Shown here: positions 7,262-15,586 of the stretch, piece by piece
Position numbering within the stretch: the first letter of the stretch is position 1
Layout of the letters: every line of letters starts with the position of its first letter
Translations under genes and position numbers: made by a program
The notes under the pieces: model-generated
Database searches by the model: none
The model's input: the letters and a program-made list of their open reading frames with translations, nothing else
What the model was told of the DNA's origin: nothing
Assembly: GCA_023416455.1 (NCBI GenBank)
Contig: JAEZHQ010000329.1
Coordinates: 1-17,481 of the forward strand
DNA: 17,481 nucleotides
Direction of reading: 5' to 3'
Source: Pseudomonadota bacterium
GTDB lineage: Bacteria; Pseudomonadota; Alphaproteobacteria; Azospirillales; Azospirillaceae

Positions 7262-7774
7262 TCATCCCTGCAAGAACGCGCGATGCACGCGGATCAGGAA
7301 CCAGGCCACGGCCGGGAAGGTGGCGATGGTCAGCAACGCCTGGAACAGCACCGGCTTGAAGGGCAGCACCATGGCGTTCAGAATCGAGAAGGCCAGCCAT
7401 TGGACGCACGCCGCCCCCATCATCACCATTGCGAATCCGAGCCACATCAGCGCGAAGGCGCTGGCCAGCAGGATCCGCCGCTGGACCTGGACGGCCCAAT
7501 GCACGAGCACCAGCACCAGCGCGTTCACGCCCAGCGGGCCGCCGGTCAGCAGATCCTGGAGCAGACCGATGAGAAAGGCCGAACCCGGCCGCATCAGATC
7601 CGGCCGGTGGATCGCCCAGTAATAGACCGCCACCGCGGTCAGGAACGGCGCCACCGGCGTATAGGACGGCAGCGGAACCGGAACCAGACCGAGCAGGACC
7701 AGCATCACGGTCACGGCGAAGGGGGCGAGGTTGCGCCCCGTCTTGTCCAGCCGGTGCCAGAAGGAAACGGTCAT
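7262..7774 (-). CDS. mreD: Rod shape-determining protein MreD
   Basis: 170 residues. A short polar N-terminus is followed by about five hydrophobic segments, with the conserved GLLQDLLTGGPLGVNAL between the middle ones, as in MreD. MreD is an inner-membrane partner of MreC in the elongasome. The preferred start ATG 7774 overlaps the mreC stop as ATGA, which implies translational coupling. An in-frame ATG two codons upstream (7780) is the alternative; neither has a strong Shine-Dalgarno. The stop lies 7 nt before the mrdA ATG. MreD is poorly conserved in sequence, so the assignment rests on topology, the Asp-containing motif and the operon position. Confidence 0.92.
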   Translation of the reverse strand: MTVSFWHRLDKTGRNLAPFAVTVMLVLLGLVPVPLPSYTPVAPFLTAVAVYYWAIHRPDLMRPGSAFLIGLLQDLLTGGPLGVNALVLVLVHWAVQVQRRILLASAFALMWLGFAMVMMGAACVQWLAFSILNAMVLPFKPVLFQALLTIATFPAVAWFLIRVHRAFLQG

Positions 7775-8640
7775 TTCCATTCGGTCGGGGCATTCCCGTC
7801 GGATCCGGGCAGGCCGAAATCCACAAGACGCAGGTGTTCGATGCGCGCCAGGTCGACGTTCGGCTGCACCCGCACCCCGCGCTCGCCCGCCGAGGCGACG
7901 ATGCCCACGGCGATGCCGGGCGGGAACAGGCCGCCATGGCCGGAGGTGACCACCCGCTCGCCCACCTGGACCGGCGCCTCGGGCGGCAGGTAGAGAAGGC
8001 GCGCCTGGTCGGAATTGTCGCCGGCCAGCACCGCGCGATGGCGCGAGCTTTCCAGCGCCACCGGGATGCGGGCGTTGATGTCGGTGAGCAGGAGGATGCG
8101 CGCCGACCACTCCCCCACCTCCACGACCCGGCCGACCAGCCCGGCGCCGGCGATGGCCGCCTGCCCCTTGCGCACCCCGTCGCGGCGGCCGGCGGTCACC
8201 ACCAGCGTGCGCAGGAAGGAGCTGCCGGGGGCGGCGATGACGCGGGCGGTGATGAAGGACGCGGACGGCTCGGGCGTGGCGCGCAGCAGCGAGCGCAGGC
8301 TGGCGTTCTCCGCCTCCAGCCGCAGGGCCGCCTGCTTCCATTGCAGGAGGCGCGCGTTCTCGGCCTTCAGGCGCCGGTTCTCCTCGAAGGCGTTCCGCAC
8401 CTCGACCATCGACTCCACCACATGGGCGGCGGTGGCGGCGGGACGGGAGATGGCGTCGAGGATGGGGGAGAAGGCATCGGTGACGCGGGCCCGCGCGTCG
8501 TCCACGGACAGGGCGTCGATCTTGCCGGCCATCATCAGGGCGATGGAGGCCAGGACGAGGATCAGGAAGGAGAAGCGCTGGGCCAGGGCCCGCAGCGGCG
8601 CGGCAAGGCGTACGACGGATCCGGAGGTGCGCGGCTTCAC
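7771..8640 (-). CDS. mreC: Rod shape-determining protein MreC
   Basis: 289 residues from GTG 8640. An N-terminal transmembrane helix (around FSFLILVLASIALMMAG) is followed by a periplasmic coiled coil (~75-115; ENRRLKAENARLLQWKQ and a second leucine-rich stretch) and then the MreC beta-barrel core (ARVIAAPGSSFLRTLVVTAG, GLVGRVVEVGEWSARILLLTD). MreC bridges MreB/MreD with PBP2 in the periplasm. Start choice: GTG 8640 has GGGA 7 nt upstream and gives a short cytoplasmic tail like relatives. An upstream GTG at 8685 has no Shine-Dalgarno and would place an intercistronic hairpin inside the coding region. The stop overlaps the mreD start. Confidence 0.94.
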   Translation of the reverse strand: MKPRTSGSVVRLAAPLRALAQRFSFLILVLASIALMMAGKIDALSVDDARARVTDAFSPILDAISRPAATAAHVVESMVEVRNAFEENRRLKAENARLLQWKQAALRLEAENASLRSLLRATPEPSASFITARVIAAPGSSFLRTLVVTAGRRDGVRKGQAAIAGAGLVGRVVEVGEWSARILLLTDINARIPVALESSRHRAVLAGDNSDQARLLYLPPEAPVQVGERVVTSGHGGLFPPGIAVGIVASAGERGVRVQPNVDLARIEHLRLVDFGLPGSDGNAPTEWK

Positions 8641-8665
8641 AGGCTCATCCCGTCCAGGTACGCGG

Positions 8666-8707
8666 CACCCCCGGTGCGCCGTCACGATGGCTCAAGGCAC
8701 CGGGGTG
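8666..8707 (-). other. Intercistronic hairpin between mreB and mreC
   Basis: GCACCGGGGTG (8697-8707) and CACCCCCGGTGC (8666-8677) pair over 11 bp with a single-base bulge and a 19-nt loop. No T-run follows. It sits in the mRNA about 26 nt before the preferred mreC start, where it could act as a processing or stability element or a partial terminator, giving more mreB than mreCD. The structure is seen; the role is inferred. Confidence 0.5.
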
Positions 8708-8728
8708 TCCGTTCGAGGAATACACCAA

Positions 8729-9769
8729 TCAGTAAGTGCTGACCAAGACGTTTCGCAGGGTCTTCATCTCCTCCAGCGCCCGGCCCGTGCCCAGCGCGAC
8801 GCAGGACAGCGGGTCGTCGGCGATGGACACCGGCAGCCCCGTGGCGTGGCGCAGCACGAAGTCGAGGTTGCCGAGCAGGGCGCCGCCGCCGGTCAGCACG
8901 ATGCCCTTGTCCACGATGTCGGCGGCCAGTTCGGGCGCGGTGTGCTCAAGCGCCACCTTCACCGCCTCGACGATGGCCGAGACCGGCTCGGCCAGGGATT
9001 CGGCGATCTGCCGCTCGGAGATGATCAGCTCCTTCGGCACGCCGTTCATCAGGTCGCGGCCCTTGATTTCGAGGATGCGGCCCTCGCCGTCCTCCGGCGG
9101 GCAGGCCGACCCGATCTCCTTCTTGATCCGCTCGGCCGAGCCTTCGCCGACCAGCAGGTTGTGGGTGCGGCGGATGTAGCCGATGATGGCCTCGTCCATC
9201 TTGTCGCCGCCCACCCGCACGGAGCGGGAATAGACGATGCCGCCCAACGACAGGACGGCCACCTCGGTGGTGCCGCCGCCGATGTCGACGACCATGGAGC
9301 CGGTCGGCTCGGTCACCGGCAGGCCGGCGCCGATGGCCGCGGCCATCGGCTCCTCGATCAGGAACACCCGGCGCGCCCCGGCGGCCTCGGCCGATTCCTG
9401 GATGGCCCGGCGCTCGACGGCGGTGGAGCCCGACGGCACGCAGATGATCACCTGCGGGCTGGCGAAGCTGCGCCGGTTGTGCACCTTCCGGATGAAGTGC
9501 TTGATCATCTCCTCGGCGACTTCGAAGTCGGCGATGACGCCGTCGCGCAAGGGGCGGATCGCCTGGATGTTGCCGGGGGTGCGCCCCAGCATCATCTTCG
9601 CCTCGTCGCCGACGGCGAGGACCTGCTTCTTGCCGCGCACGTTGGCGATGGCAACGACGGACGGTTCGTTCAGGACGATGCCGCGGCCCTTGACATAGAC
9701 CAGGGTGTTGGCCGTCCCGAGATCGATCGCCATGTCAGCGGACAGCACGCCGAGCAGTTTGGAAAGCAT
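8729..9769 (-). CDS. mreB: Rod shape-determining protein MreB (bacterial actin)
   Basis: 346 residues, exactly the family length. The actin-fold ATPase motifs are intact: phosphate 1 at DLGTANTLVYVKGRGIVLNE, phosphate 2 at VVDIGGGTTEVAVLSLGGIV, and the adenosine motif at GIVLTGGGALLGNLD. MreB forms membrane-associated filaments that orient the cell-wall elongation machinery. First gene of mreB-mreC-mreD-mrdA on the minus strand. The ATG at 9769 has only a distant GAAGAG as Shine-Dalgarno, but the protein begins where MreB homologues begin. The N-terminal MLSKLLGVLS is amphipathic, consistent with membrane binding. A rod or vibrioid cell shape is implied. Confidence 0.98.
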   Translation of the reverse strand: MLSKLLGVLSADMAIDLGTANTLVYVKGRGIVLNEPSVVAIANVRGKKQVLAVGDEAKMMLGRTPGNIQAIRPLRDGVIADFEVAEEMIKHFIRKVHNRRSFASPQVIICVPSGSTAVERRAIQESAEAAGARRVFLIEEPMAAAIGAGLPVTEPTGSMVVDIGGGTTEVAVLSLGGIVYSRSVRVGGDKMDEAIIGYIRRTHNLLVGEGSAERIKKEIGSACPPEDGEGRILEIKGRDLMNGVPKELIISERQIAESLAEPVSAIVEAVKVALEHTAPELAADIVDKGIVLTGGGALLGNLDFVLRHATGLPVSIADDPLSCVALGTGRALEEMKTLRNVLVSTY

Positions 9770-9841
9770 GGACCCGACTAACTCTTCAATGCGGTTGAGA
9801 CGGCCTTGCCGGCGGCGTGGAGGTCCACGACCGCCAACGGT

Positions 9842-9870
9842 TCGATAGACGAGCGCCCCATCGCGCTCAA
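9842..9870 (-). promoter_or_regulatory. Possible mreB promoter
   Basis: On the minus strand TTGAGC (9870-9865), a 17-bp spacer and TATCGA (9847-9842) sit so that transcription would begin about 65 nt before the mreB ATG. Both hexamers match the sigma-70 consensus only partly, so this is tentative. Confidence 0.3.
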
Positions 9871-10098
9871 GCGCCGAGCGCGACCGACGCGGCGCGCCGT
9901 CTGGGCGCAGCCGAATGGGTGCCGGCGAGAGACGTCATACGCGGTTCCTCAAGCGAGCCTGACAGGCACGTCGTCCATGAAAGCGGGGAGCCCCCATGGA
10001 AAACCGCCCTTCCTTCGAAGACCAGCCCCAAAGCGCATCAGACCCCGGATCGGCAGCGCAGCGCCGCGTTCCGGTGCCGTCACACTGGCGGCGCAGGG

Positions 10099-10113
10099 TT
10101 AATTTTTCGTCAA
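10099..10113 (-). promoter_or_regulatory. CtrA-box-like element upstream of mreB
   Basis: Minus strand reads TTGAC-GAAAAA-TTAAC, i.e. TTGA-N7-TTAA against the classical TTAA-N7-TTAA CtrA site. It is the only strongly AT-rich patch in the region and lies about 330 bp before the mreB start. Similarity to CtrA sites is seen; binding is inference. Confidence 0.35.
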
Positions 10114-10244
10114 CGACGAGGGGCGCCCCCTCGCCGCGCGGTCCATGGCCCCGCTCTCGCCGGGCGGTATCTCTAGGCTGATTCCCACCATGCCGCAACG
10201 GCTTTGTCGCCGCACGGAGCGGGTTGGCGACCGTCCGCAAACGC

Positions 10245-10784
10245 CTAATGGGACGGGCCATGGGGGACACCGGCGGCCGACTTGGCCGCGTGGTGGCCGG
10301 CTTCCAGCCGGTCCATCAGCGCCAGCAGCACGCCCGACACCACGAAGGCCATATGGATGATCACCAGCCACATCAGCTCCTCCTTGCTGACGTTGGCGAT
10401 GTTCATGAAGGACTTCAGGAGGTGGATGCCCGAGATGGCGACGATCGAGGCGATGAGCTTCAGCTTGAGCCCGCCGAAATCGACCTTGCCCATCCACTCC
10501 GGCCGATCCTCGTGGCTGCCGACGTCGATCTTGGAGACGAAGTTCTCGTAACCCGAAAAGATCACCATCAGCAGCAGGTTGCCGGCCAGCGACAGGTCGA
10601 TCAGCGTCAGCACGGCGAGAAGGACGTCCTTCTCCTGCATGTCCAGCACATGGGGGGCTATGTGGAGGAGTTCCTGAAGGAACTTCACCAGCAGGACGAC
10701 CAGGGCCACGACCAGCCCCAGATAGAAGGGGGCCAGCAGCCAGCGGCTGGCGAAGATGACCTGTTCGAAACGGCGCTCGATCAT
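10245..10784 (-). CDS. UPF0114 / YqhA-family membrane protein
   Basis: 179 residues, slightly longer than E. coli YqhA. It matches the UPF0114 pattern along its length: an N-terminal FASRWLLAPFYLGL transmembrane segment, the LIDLSLAGNLLLMVIFSGYENFVS block, KLIASIVAISGIHLLKSFM, and IIHMAFVVSGVLLALMDRL. That gives four predicted transmembrane helices. The molecular function of the family is not established to my knowledge. The C-terminal tail is His/Ala-rich (GHHAAK...). ATG 10784 is chosen because the family starts at that point; no strong Shine-Dalgarno is visible. Longer in-frame extensions upstream are Arg/Pro-rich and non-homologous. Transcribed divergently from phoU. Confidence 0.88.
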   Translation of the reverse strand: MIERRFEQVIFASRWLLAPFYLGLVVALVVLLVKFLQELLHIAPHVLDMQEKDVLLAVLTLIDLSLAGNLLLMVIFSGYENFVSKIDVGSHEDRPEWMGKVDFGGLKLKLIASIVAISGIHLLKSFMNIANVSKEELMWLVIIHMAFVVSGVLLALMDRLEAGHHAAKSAAGVPHGPSH

Positions 10785-10845
10785 GGTTGCCGGTGTCCGG
10801 AAGGGTTGGCGCGGGAGGGCCGGGCGGTGCGCCGCGACGACCGCC

Positions 10846-10869
10846 TTCTGCCATTTTTGCAGTGCAGAA
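10846..10869. promoter_or_regulatory. Dyad between yqhA-like gene and phoU
   Basis: TTCTGC (10846-10851) and GCAGAA (10864-10869) are inverted repeats separated by 12 bp, and the spacer contains part of a second small palindrome, TGCA-G-TGCA. The element lies 62 bp before the yqhA-like ATG and about 150 bp before phoU, a plausible operator position in a divergent promoter region. The binding protein is unknown. Confidence 0.35.
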
Positions 10870-11022
10870 TCAACCGTCGCGCCGGTTGGCCCGCGGCGGG
10901 CGCGGGGGGGACTGGCCTCGCCCGCGATAAGGCGGTAAGGTCGCCCCCCGTATCCCGCAAGCCGCCGTTTTCGCCTGGGAGGCCATGAGCCTCCCGTTCG
11001 TGTTGAAGGGCCCCCTCTGGTG

Positions 11023-11733
11023 ATGAAGAAACCCTCCCCGCACATCGTCACCGCCTTCGAGGACGCCATGAAGCGCCTGAAAGCCAGCATCGTGCAGATG
11101 GCGGGGGCCGCGGAAACCCAGCTCGACCAGGCGCTGGCCTGCCTCATCCAGCGCAACCCGGAACTGGCGCTCGCGATCGTGGAGTCCGACGCGCGGCTCG
11201 ATTCCTACGAGCAGGAGATCGAGGCCAACTGCATGCGGATGCTGGTCCTGCGCCAGCCCGTCGCCGACGACCTGCGCGAGGTGATCGCGGCGCTGAAAAT
11301 CTCCGGCAACCTGGAGCGCGTCGGCGACCATGCGGCCAACACCGCCCGGCGCGCCGCCGCCGTCGCCGGCCTTCCCGAATCCGCCCCGGCGGCGGCGCTG
11401 CCCTCGCTGGGCCGGCTGGTGCGCGAACGGCTGACCACGGTGATCGACGCCTATGTGGACGGCGATACGGAGGCGGCGCTGCGCGTCTGGCGCTCCGACG
11501 ACGAGGTGGACGAGCTTTACACCAGCCTGTGCGACGCCATCATGCGCTCCGCCGCGCAGGCGCCGGAGCTGTTCACGCCCCACATGCACCTGCTGTTCAT
11601 CGCCAAGAGCCTGGAGCGCATCGGCGACCACGCGACCAACATCGCGGAGGTCGTGCATTTCGTGGCGACCGGCCGCCCCCTGCTGGACGAGCGGCCCAAG
11701 GCCGACCGCTCGCGCGGACCGGCCGGCCTGTAG
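11023..11733 (+). CDS. phoU: Phosphate signalling protein PhoU
   Basis: 236 residues, the usual size. Two tandem three-helix PhoU repeats are visible, each with the metal-binding signature: LERVGDHAANTA (~98-109) and LERIGDHATNIAE near the C-terminus, plus the intervening DDLREVIAALKISGN. PhoU links the PstSCAB phosphate transporter to PhoR/PhoB signalling and prevents toxic phosphate uptake. ATG 11023 is preferred; GTG 11020 directly upstream is possible. GAAGGG lies 12 nt upstream, a long spacing. No pst or pho genes are adjacent, so this copy stands apart from the common pstSCAB-phoU-phoB arrangement. The ~20-residue C-terminal tail (RPKADRSRGPAGL) is variable. Confidence 0.94.
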   Translation: MKKPSPHIVTAFEDAMKRLKASIVQMAGAAETQLDQALACLIQRNPELALAIVESDARLDSYEQEIEANCMRMLVLRQPVADDLREVIAALKISGNLERVGDHAANTARRAAAVAGLPESAPAAALPSLGRLVRERLTTVIDAYVDGDTEAALRVWRSDDEVDELYTSLCDAIMRSAAQAPELFTPHMHLLFIAKSLERIGDHATNIAEVVHFVATGRPLLDERPKADRSRGPAGL

Positions 11734-11739
11734 GACGTT

Positions 11740-11830
11740 CCCCTCCCCCGCTCTCCCCCCACCCCCTGCCCCACCCCGCGGAAGCGGGGCAAGGCCGGGA
11801 TGGGGGCGGGGGCCACCGGTGGTGGGGGGG
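11740..11830. terminator. Convergent 3' region: GNRA-capped hairpin within C-rich and G-rich tracts
   Basis: CCCCGC-GGAA-GCGGGG (11774-11789) is a perfect 6-bp stem with a GGAA loop, between convergent phoU and ilvC. It is flanked by a C-run tract (11740-11777) and a G-run tract (11797-11830) that can partly pair to lengthen the stem. There is no T-run on either side, so this would be a Rho-assisted or structural 3' end. A perfect palindrome CCACCGGTGG (11813-11822) lies in the G-rich part. Confidence 0.5.
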
Positions 11831-11848
11831 TATGGACCCCGCCGGGAC

Positions 11849-12868
11849 TCAGTTCTTGGTCTTGTCGACCAGGCGGCGCTCGGCGATCCAGGGCATCATG
11901 GCGCGCAGCTTCTCGCCGACCTGCTCGATCGAGTGCTCGGCGTTGCGGCGGCGGGTCGCCTTGAAGGAGGGCTGGCCGGCCTTGCACTCCAGCATCCAGT
12001 CGCGCACGAAGCGGCCCGACTGGATGTCGTCCAGGACGCGCTTCATCTCGGCCTTGGTCTCGGCGGTGATGATGCGCGGGCCGGTCTTGTAGTCGCCATA
12101 TTCGGCGGTGTTGGAGATCGAGTAGCGCATGTTGGCCATGCCGCCCTCATACATGAGGTCGACGATCAGCTTCACCTCGTGCAGGCACTCGAAATAGGCC
12201 ATCTCCGGGGCGTAGCCGGCCTCGGTCAGCGTCTCGTAGCCGGCCTTGATCAGCTCGGTCAGGCCGCCGCAGAGCACCGCCTGCTCGCCGAACAGGTCGG
12301 TCTCGCATTCCTCCTTGAAGGTCGTCTCGATGATGCCGGCGCGGCCGCCGCCCACCGCCGAGGCGTAGGAGAGCGCGATGTCGAGCGCGTTGCCCGAGGC
12401 GTTCTGGTGCACCGCCACCAGGCAGGGGACGCCGCCGCCGCGCTGGTACTCGCCGCGCACCGTGTGGCCGGGCCCCTTCGGCGCGATCATGAACACGTCG
12501 AGATCGGCGCGCGGCTCGATCAGGTTGAAGTGGACGTTCAGGCCGTGGGCGAAGGCGAGCGCGGCGCCCTCCTTGAGGTTGGCGGCGAGGTCGTCGCGGT
12601 ACAGGTCGGCCTGCAACTCGTCGGGGGTGAGGACCATCACCAGGTCGGCCCAGGCCGCGGCCTCGGCCGGGGTCATGACCGTGAAGCCGGCGGCCTCGGC
12701 CTTCTTGACGGTGGCCGAGCCCGGGCGCAGGGCGATGCGCACGTCCTTGACGCCGCTGTCACGCAGGTTGTGGGCGTGAGCGTGGCCCTGGCTGCCGTAG
12801 CCGACGATGACGACCTTCTTGCCCTTGACCAGGTTCACGTCGGCATCACGATCATAATAGACGCGCAT
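11849..12868 (-). CDS. ilvC: Ketol-acid reductoisomerase (NADP+), class I
   Basis: 339 residues, the length of the short class I enzyme. The N-terminal Rossmann domain has GYGSQGHAHAHNLRDSG (~23-39) and the NADPH-specificity loop LRPGSATVKKAE. The C-terminal knotted domain has the metal ligands in ETDLFGEQAVLCGG, YFECLHEVKLIVDLMYEGG and SNTAEYGD. It converts 2-acetolactate or acetohydroxybutyrate to the dihydroxy acids of valine/leucine and isoleucine synthesis, using Mg2+ and NADPH. The start has GAGGAAA about 6 nt upstream. Third gene of the ilvBNC cluster, 140 bp behind ilvN; that gap contains no obvious gene and may carry an extra promoter. Confidence 0.98.
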   Translation of the reverse strand: MRVYYDRDADVNLVKGKKVVIVGYGSQGHAHAHNLRDSGVKDVRIALRPGSATVKKAEAAGFTVMTPAEAAAWADLVMVLTPDELQADLYRDDLAANLKEGAALAFAHGLNVHFNLIEPRADLDVFMIAPKGPGHTVRGEYQRGGGVPCLVAVHQNASGNALDIALSYASAVGGGRAGIIETTFKEECETDLFGEQAVLCGGLTELIKAGYETLTEAGYAPEMAYFECLHEVKLIVDLMYEGGMANMRYSISNTAEYGDYKTGPRIITAETKAEMKRVLDDIQSGRFVRDWMLECKAGQPSFKATRRRNAEHSIEQVGEKLRAMMPWIAERRLVDKTKN

Positions 12869-13008
12869 TGGACTTTCCTCGGATTACGAACTGGGTTTCT
12901 CAAGCGGGCGCGCGCGGGGTCATGGCGCGGCGGAACTACTCCACCGGCGGCCGTTCCCCGTCAAGCGCGACGCCGCGCGGCGGACGGGAAAACGACGCCG
13001 GGACGGGT

Positions 13009-13515
13009 TCAGAAGCCGGTCGGCCCCTTCGACATGGCGACGACGCCGGTGCGGCTCGCCTCGACGAGGCCGAGCTGGGCCATCAGCCCGACGAAGTCGT
13101 CGACCTCGGCGGTGGTGCCGGTCAGCTCGAACACGAAGGAGGTCAGGGTGGCGTCCACCACCTTGGCCTTGAAGATGTCGGCCAGGCGCAGCGCCTCGAT
13201 GCGCCGGTCGCCGGTGCCGGCCACCTTCACCAGGGCCAGCTCGCGCTCGACCGAGGGACCGTCGTCGGTCAGGTCATGGACCTTGTGCACGGGCACCAGG
13301 CGGTCGAGCTGAGCCTTGATCTGCTCGACCACCATGCGGGTCCCGGAGGTGACCAGCGTGATGCGCGAGAGGTGGTCGGCGTTGTTGACCTCGGCCACCG
13401 TCAGGCTCTCGATGTTGTAGCCGCGGCCGGAGAACAGGCCGATGACGCGGGCGAGCACGCCCGGCTCGTTGTCCACCAGAACGGCGATGGTGTGCTTCTC
13501 GATCTTCTCTTCCAC
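13009..13515 (-). CDS. ilvN: Acetolactate synthase small (regulatory) subunit
   Basis: 168 residues from GTG 13515. An N-terminal ACT domain (~6-80) begins EKHTIAVLVDNEPGVLARV and contains the GLFSGRGYNIESLTV valine-binding region. The C-terminal IlvH-type domain (DIFKAKVVDATLTSFVFELTG) follows. It activates the large subunit and confers feedback inhibition by valine. Start choice: GTG 13515 has GGGGAG 8 nt upstream and gives the usual N-terminus. An upstream ATG at 13545, 6 nt after the ilvB stop, lacks a Shine-Dalgarno and would add ten atypical residues. Cotranscribed with ilvB. The name ilvH is equally used for this family. Confidence 0.96.
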   Translation of the reverse strand: MEEKIEKHTIAVLVDNEPGVLARVIGLFSGRGYNIESLTVAEVNNADHLSRITLVTSGTRMVVEQIKAQLDRLVPVHKVHDLTDDGPSVERELALVKVAGTGDRRIEALRLADIFKAKVVDATLTSFVFELTGTTAEVDDFVGLMAQLGLVEASRTGVVAMSKGPTGF

Positions 13516-13551
13516 GATCCTTACTCCCCTTCGTGCCCCGTTCATCCGCGA

Positions 13552-15315
<1,764 letters not shown>

Positions 15316-15379
15316 AGCTCTCGACCTTCCAAAAGGGGCCCCTCTTTGCCACGGGCGGCCCTGTTCCTCGTCGTTCCCG

Positions 15380-15435
15380 GCCCGGACGCCGGGCGCACCA
15401 CCCCCTTGAACGGCCATGCAAGGCAAAACAAGGGG
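15380..15435 (-). promoter_or_regulatory. Structured ilvB leader: two hairpins
   Basis: Within the inferred ilvB 5' leader, CCCCTTG...CAAGGGG (arms 15429-15435 and 15402-15408) is a perfect 7-bp stem with a 20-nt loop. It is followed by GCCCGG-cgt-CCGGGC (15394-15380), a perfect 6-bp stem. No short peptide rich in Leu, Ile or Val codons is visible, so classical ribosome-mediated attenuation is not supported. The structures may still influence expression. Confidence 0.4.
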
Positions 15436-15465
15436 TTAGCCCTAAATACCAGGGCCGGGAGCGGA

Positions 15466-15495
15466 AACCTAGACAATCCGCCCGCGGCTGGTCAA
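15466..15495 (-). promoter_or_regulatory. Candidate ilvB promoter
   Basis: On the minus strand TTGACC (15495-15490) and TAGGTT (15471-15466) are 18 bp apart. The -35 is good and the -10 weak. Transcription would start near 15459, about 145 nt before the ilvB ATG. A dyad lies immediately upstream of the -35. Confidence 0.45.
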
Positions 15496-15503
15496 CCCAT
15501 TTT

Positions 15504-15549
15504 GCGAATGTTCGAAAAGCTTTTTTGCCGCAGCTTTTCCGAATATTGC
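15504..15549. promoter_or_regulatory. AT-rich imperfect dyad upstream of the ilvB promoter
   Basis: The core GAAAAGC (15514-15520) and GCTTTTC (15533-15539) are perfect inverted repeats with a 12-bp spacer. Outside them AATGTTCG and CGAATATT extend the symmetry with a one-base offset. AAAAGCTTTT (15515-15524) is itself a palindrome. It lies directly upstream of the ilvB -35, as expected for an activator or repressor site such as Lrp-type control, but the protein is not identifiable from sequence. Confidence 0.45.
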
Positions 15550-15567
15550 TCCAAAGCCCCGACAAAG

Positions 15568-15584
15568 GCCGGCCGGGGGCCGGC
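15568..15584 (-). terminator. Hairpin terminator after the aminotransferase gene
   Basis: GCCGGCC-CCC-GGCCGGC is a perfect 7-bp stem with a three-base loop. It begins 2 nt after the aminotransferase stop, and on the minus strand CTTTGTC follows. The T-run is short, so termination may be partial, but the position separates miaA-aminotransferase from ilvB. Confidence 0.55.
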
Positions 15585-15586
15585 GC

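Larger units (their letters stand above)
9770..10244. other. 475-bp non-coding stretch between mreB and the yqhA-like gene
   Basis: No reading frame here is convincing: the candidates are short, Arg/Pro-rich products expected from GC-rich DNA in the wrong frame. It must hold the mreB promoter and the 3' end of the yqhA-like gene. Visible elements are the weak promoter at 9842-9870, an AT-rich TTGA-CGAAAAA-TTAA element read on the minus strand (10113-10099) resembling a CtrA box with one mismatch, and a 6-bp hairpin CGAGGG-GCGCC-CCCTCG (10117-10133). One plus-strand ATG (9996) has a GGGGAG 5 nt before it, but the 61-residue product has no recognisable features. Confidence 0.6.

Noticed and set aside
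8641..8685. GTG 8685 as the mreC start
   Set aside because: No Shine-Dalgarno, non-conserved N-terminal residues, and it would put the mreB-mreC hairpin within the first codons.
9996..10181. Possible 61-residue plus-strand gene with GGGGAG before its ATG
   Set aside because: The product is Arg/Ser/Pro-rich without recognisable domains, and it overlaps the AT-rich element and hairpin. Not enough to call a gene.
15316..15426. N-terminal extension of IlvB, or an ilv leader peptide
   Set aside because: ATG 15417 is in frame with ilvB but has no Shine-Dalgarno. The 34 residues are Gly/Arg-rich with few Leu/Ile/Val codons, so they fit neither a mature IlvB N-terminus nor a classical attenuator peptide.
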